From assembly GCF_012163145.1 (NCBI RefSeq), contig NZ_JAAVTX010000002.1, positions 744,001-808,000 of the forward strand: a DNA stretch of 64,000 nt. Direction: 5' to 3'. The DNA comes from Falsiroseomonas frigidaquae. Lineage in GTDB: Bacteria; Pseudomonadota; Alphaproteobacteria; Acetobacterales; Acetobacteraceae. Both the position numbers and the translations under genes were made by a program. The notes beneath the pieces are model-generated. The model was not told where the DNA came from, did no database searches, and saw nothing but the letters and a program-made list of their open reading frames with translations. How positions within the stretch are numbered: position 1 is the stretch's first letter; each line of letters begins with the position of its first letter. Below are positions 63,622-64,000 of this stretch, piece after piece.

Positions 63622-64000
63622 CACAAATCGACCCCGCTGTACGAACAGTTGAAGCTCTTGTTGCACAAGGGGAAATCCGCGACGATGTTGCCTTCCATCG
63701 CGGCCTCCAGCAACGGCCATTGCAGCCAGGACGGGTCGCGCGGGAAGACGGCGCGGATCAGCCCGCCATCATCCAGCGCCATCCAGGTGGCGATCTCGCC
63801 GCGGAACCCCTCGACCAGGGCCAGCCCCTCCCCGCCCCGCTGCGGCAGGGGCGCGTGGATCTCGCCGGGGGGCAGGGTGGCCAGGATGCGGCGGACCAGG
63901 CGGATGCTCTCCGTCAGCTCCGCCAGCCGCACCCGCACCCGGGCATCCACATCGCCTTCCTGCCGCAGCGCCATGGTCGGCGGGCCGCCGGCATAGGGGC
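63621..64000 (-). CDS. NuoD/HycE-like large subunit, 5' part beyond the window
   Basis: The last 126 codons of a large subunit related to complex I NuoD and hydrogenase-4 HycE. Visible are YAGGPP, then the conserved LRQEGDVDARVRVRLAEL, the loop PPGEIHAPLPQRGGEG, and the end DPSWLQWPLLEAAMEGNIV then DFPLCNKSFNCSYSGVDL. The [NiFe] hydrogenase C-terminal DPCxxC motif is replaced by DPSWLQW. This is the pattern of the energy-converting-hydrogenase-related (Ehr) group, which should not bind Ni-Fe. The frame stays open to the right edge. Confidence 0.8.
   Translation of the reverse strand, partial: PYAGGPPTMALRQEGDVDARVRVRLAELTESIRLVRRILATLPPGEIHAPLPQRGGEGLALVEGFRGEIATWMALDDGGLIRAVFPRDPSWLQWPLLEAAMEGNIVADFPLCNKSFNCSYSGVDL

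Noticed and set aside
62697-64000. True [NiFe] hydrogenase (formate hydrogenlyase)
   Set aside because: The visible C-terminus of the large subunit lacks the DPCxxC Ni-Fe ligands, so hydrogenase activity is unlikely.

Overview
The window is a very GC-rich stretch of a bacterial chromosome with dense, mostly housekeeping genes. The protein families and gene order point to an alphaproteobacterium of the Acetobacteraceae (Roseomonas-like Rhodospirillales). The signs are the rimP-nusA-ylxR-infB-rbfA-truB-rpsO order, a short alphaproteobacterial HPr kinase in an hprK-rapZ-EIIA-HPr-EI cluster, an SDHAF4-like DUF1674 protein, a PhnA-like membrane protein, a PEP-CTERM protein and a sorbosone-type dehydrogenase paired with a di-haem cytochrome c. 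I see no rRNA, tRNA, CRISPR, insertion sequence or phage gene. The family-level assignment is inference.

Layout. 1-5.4 kb: a DUF1674 protein (cut by the left edge), htpX, a small membrane protein, an ArnT-like glycosyltransferase with dedA, and rsmB. 5.5-12.1 kb: an Lrp/AsnC regulator, then an envelope or polysaccharide group (acyltransferase 3, rpe, heparinase II/III, GT4 glycosyltransferase) and two membrane proteins. 12.3-17.2 kb: ahcY with an operator-like palindrome over its promoter, an NfsA-like nitroreductase, purH and a beta-carbonic anhydrase. 17.2-22.3 kb: an apparent operon of rmuC, a concentrative nucleoside transporter, RidA and a class III aminotransferase, then a CsbD stress protein and an unknown gene. 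22.3-30.6 kb (minus strand): the transcription/translation operon with its own promoter and leader attenuator. 30.8-40.1 kb: PEP-CTERM protein, trmB, metK, dapB, dnaJ, dnaK, DUF3422 and grpE. 40.2-50.7 kb: a chemoreceptor with a coupled exported protein, murJ, an L,D-transpeptidase-like protein, ribA, an orphan OmpR-type response regulator, rutE, an Nfu Fe-S carrier, a Usp, a TIGR02186-type protein and a TauE/SafE exporter. 50.9-56.8 kb: a Tat-exported 5'-nucleotidase, an MgtC/DUF4010-type membrane protein, cytochrome c plus sugar dehydrogenase, a DUF938 methyltransferase and an Asp-repeat exported protein. 56.9-61.0 kb: the regulatory phosphotransferase operon, with no sugar permease in view. 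61.1-64.0 kb: a PLP dehydratase, an Arg-rich exported protein, and the distal end of a complex-I-like/group-4-hydrogenase-related operon that runs off the right edge.

How the parts relate. AhcY and MetK belong to the S-adenosylmethionine cycle, which feeds the RNA methyltransferases RsmB and TrmB. DnaK, DnaJ, GrpE and HtpX form a protein quality-control set. HPr kinase, RapZ, EIIA, HPr and EI form a phosphorelay that in this bacterial class is mainly regulatory.

Most interesting points: a hydrogenase-related complex whose visible large-subunit C-terminus lacks the Ni-binding DPCxxC motif, with two unknown small genes translationally coupled between its large and small subunits; an apparent CTG start for rmuC; palindromic operator candidates before ahcY, nfu and the lrp gene; leader or intergenic terminators in the nusA and dnaK operons; and an unusual number of short (13-24 bp) tandem duplications in and between genes.
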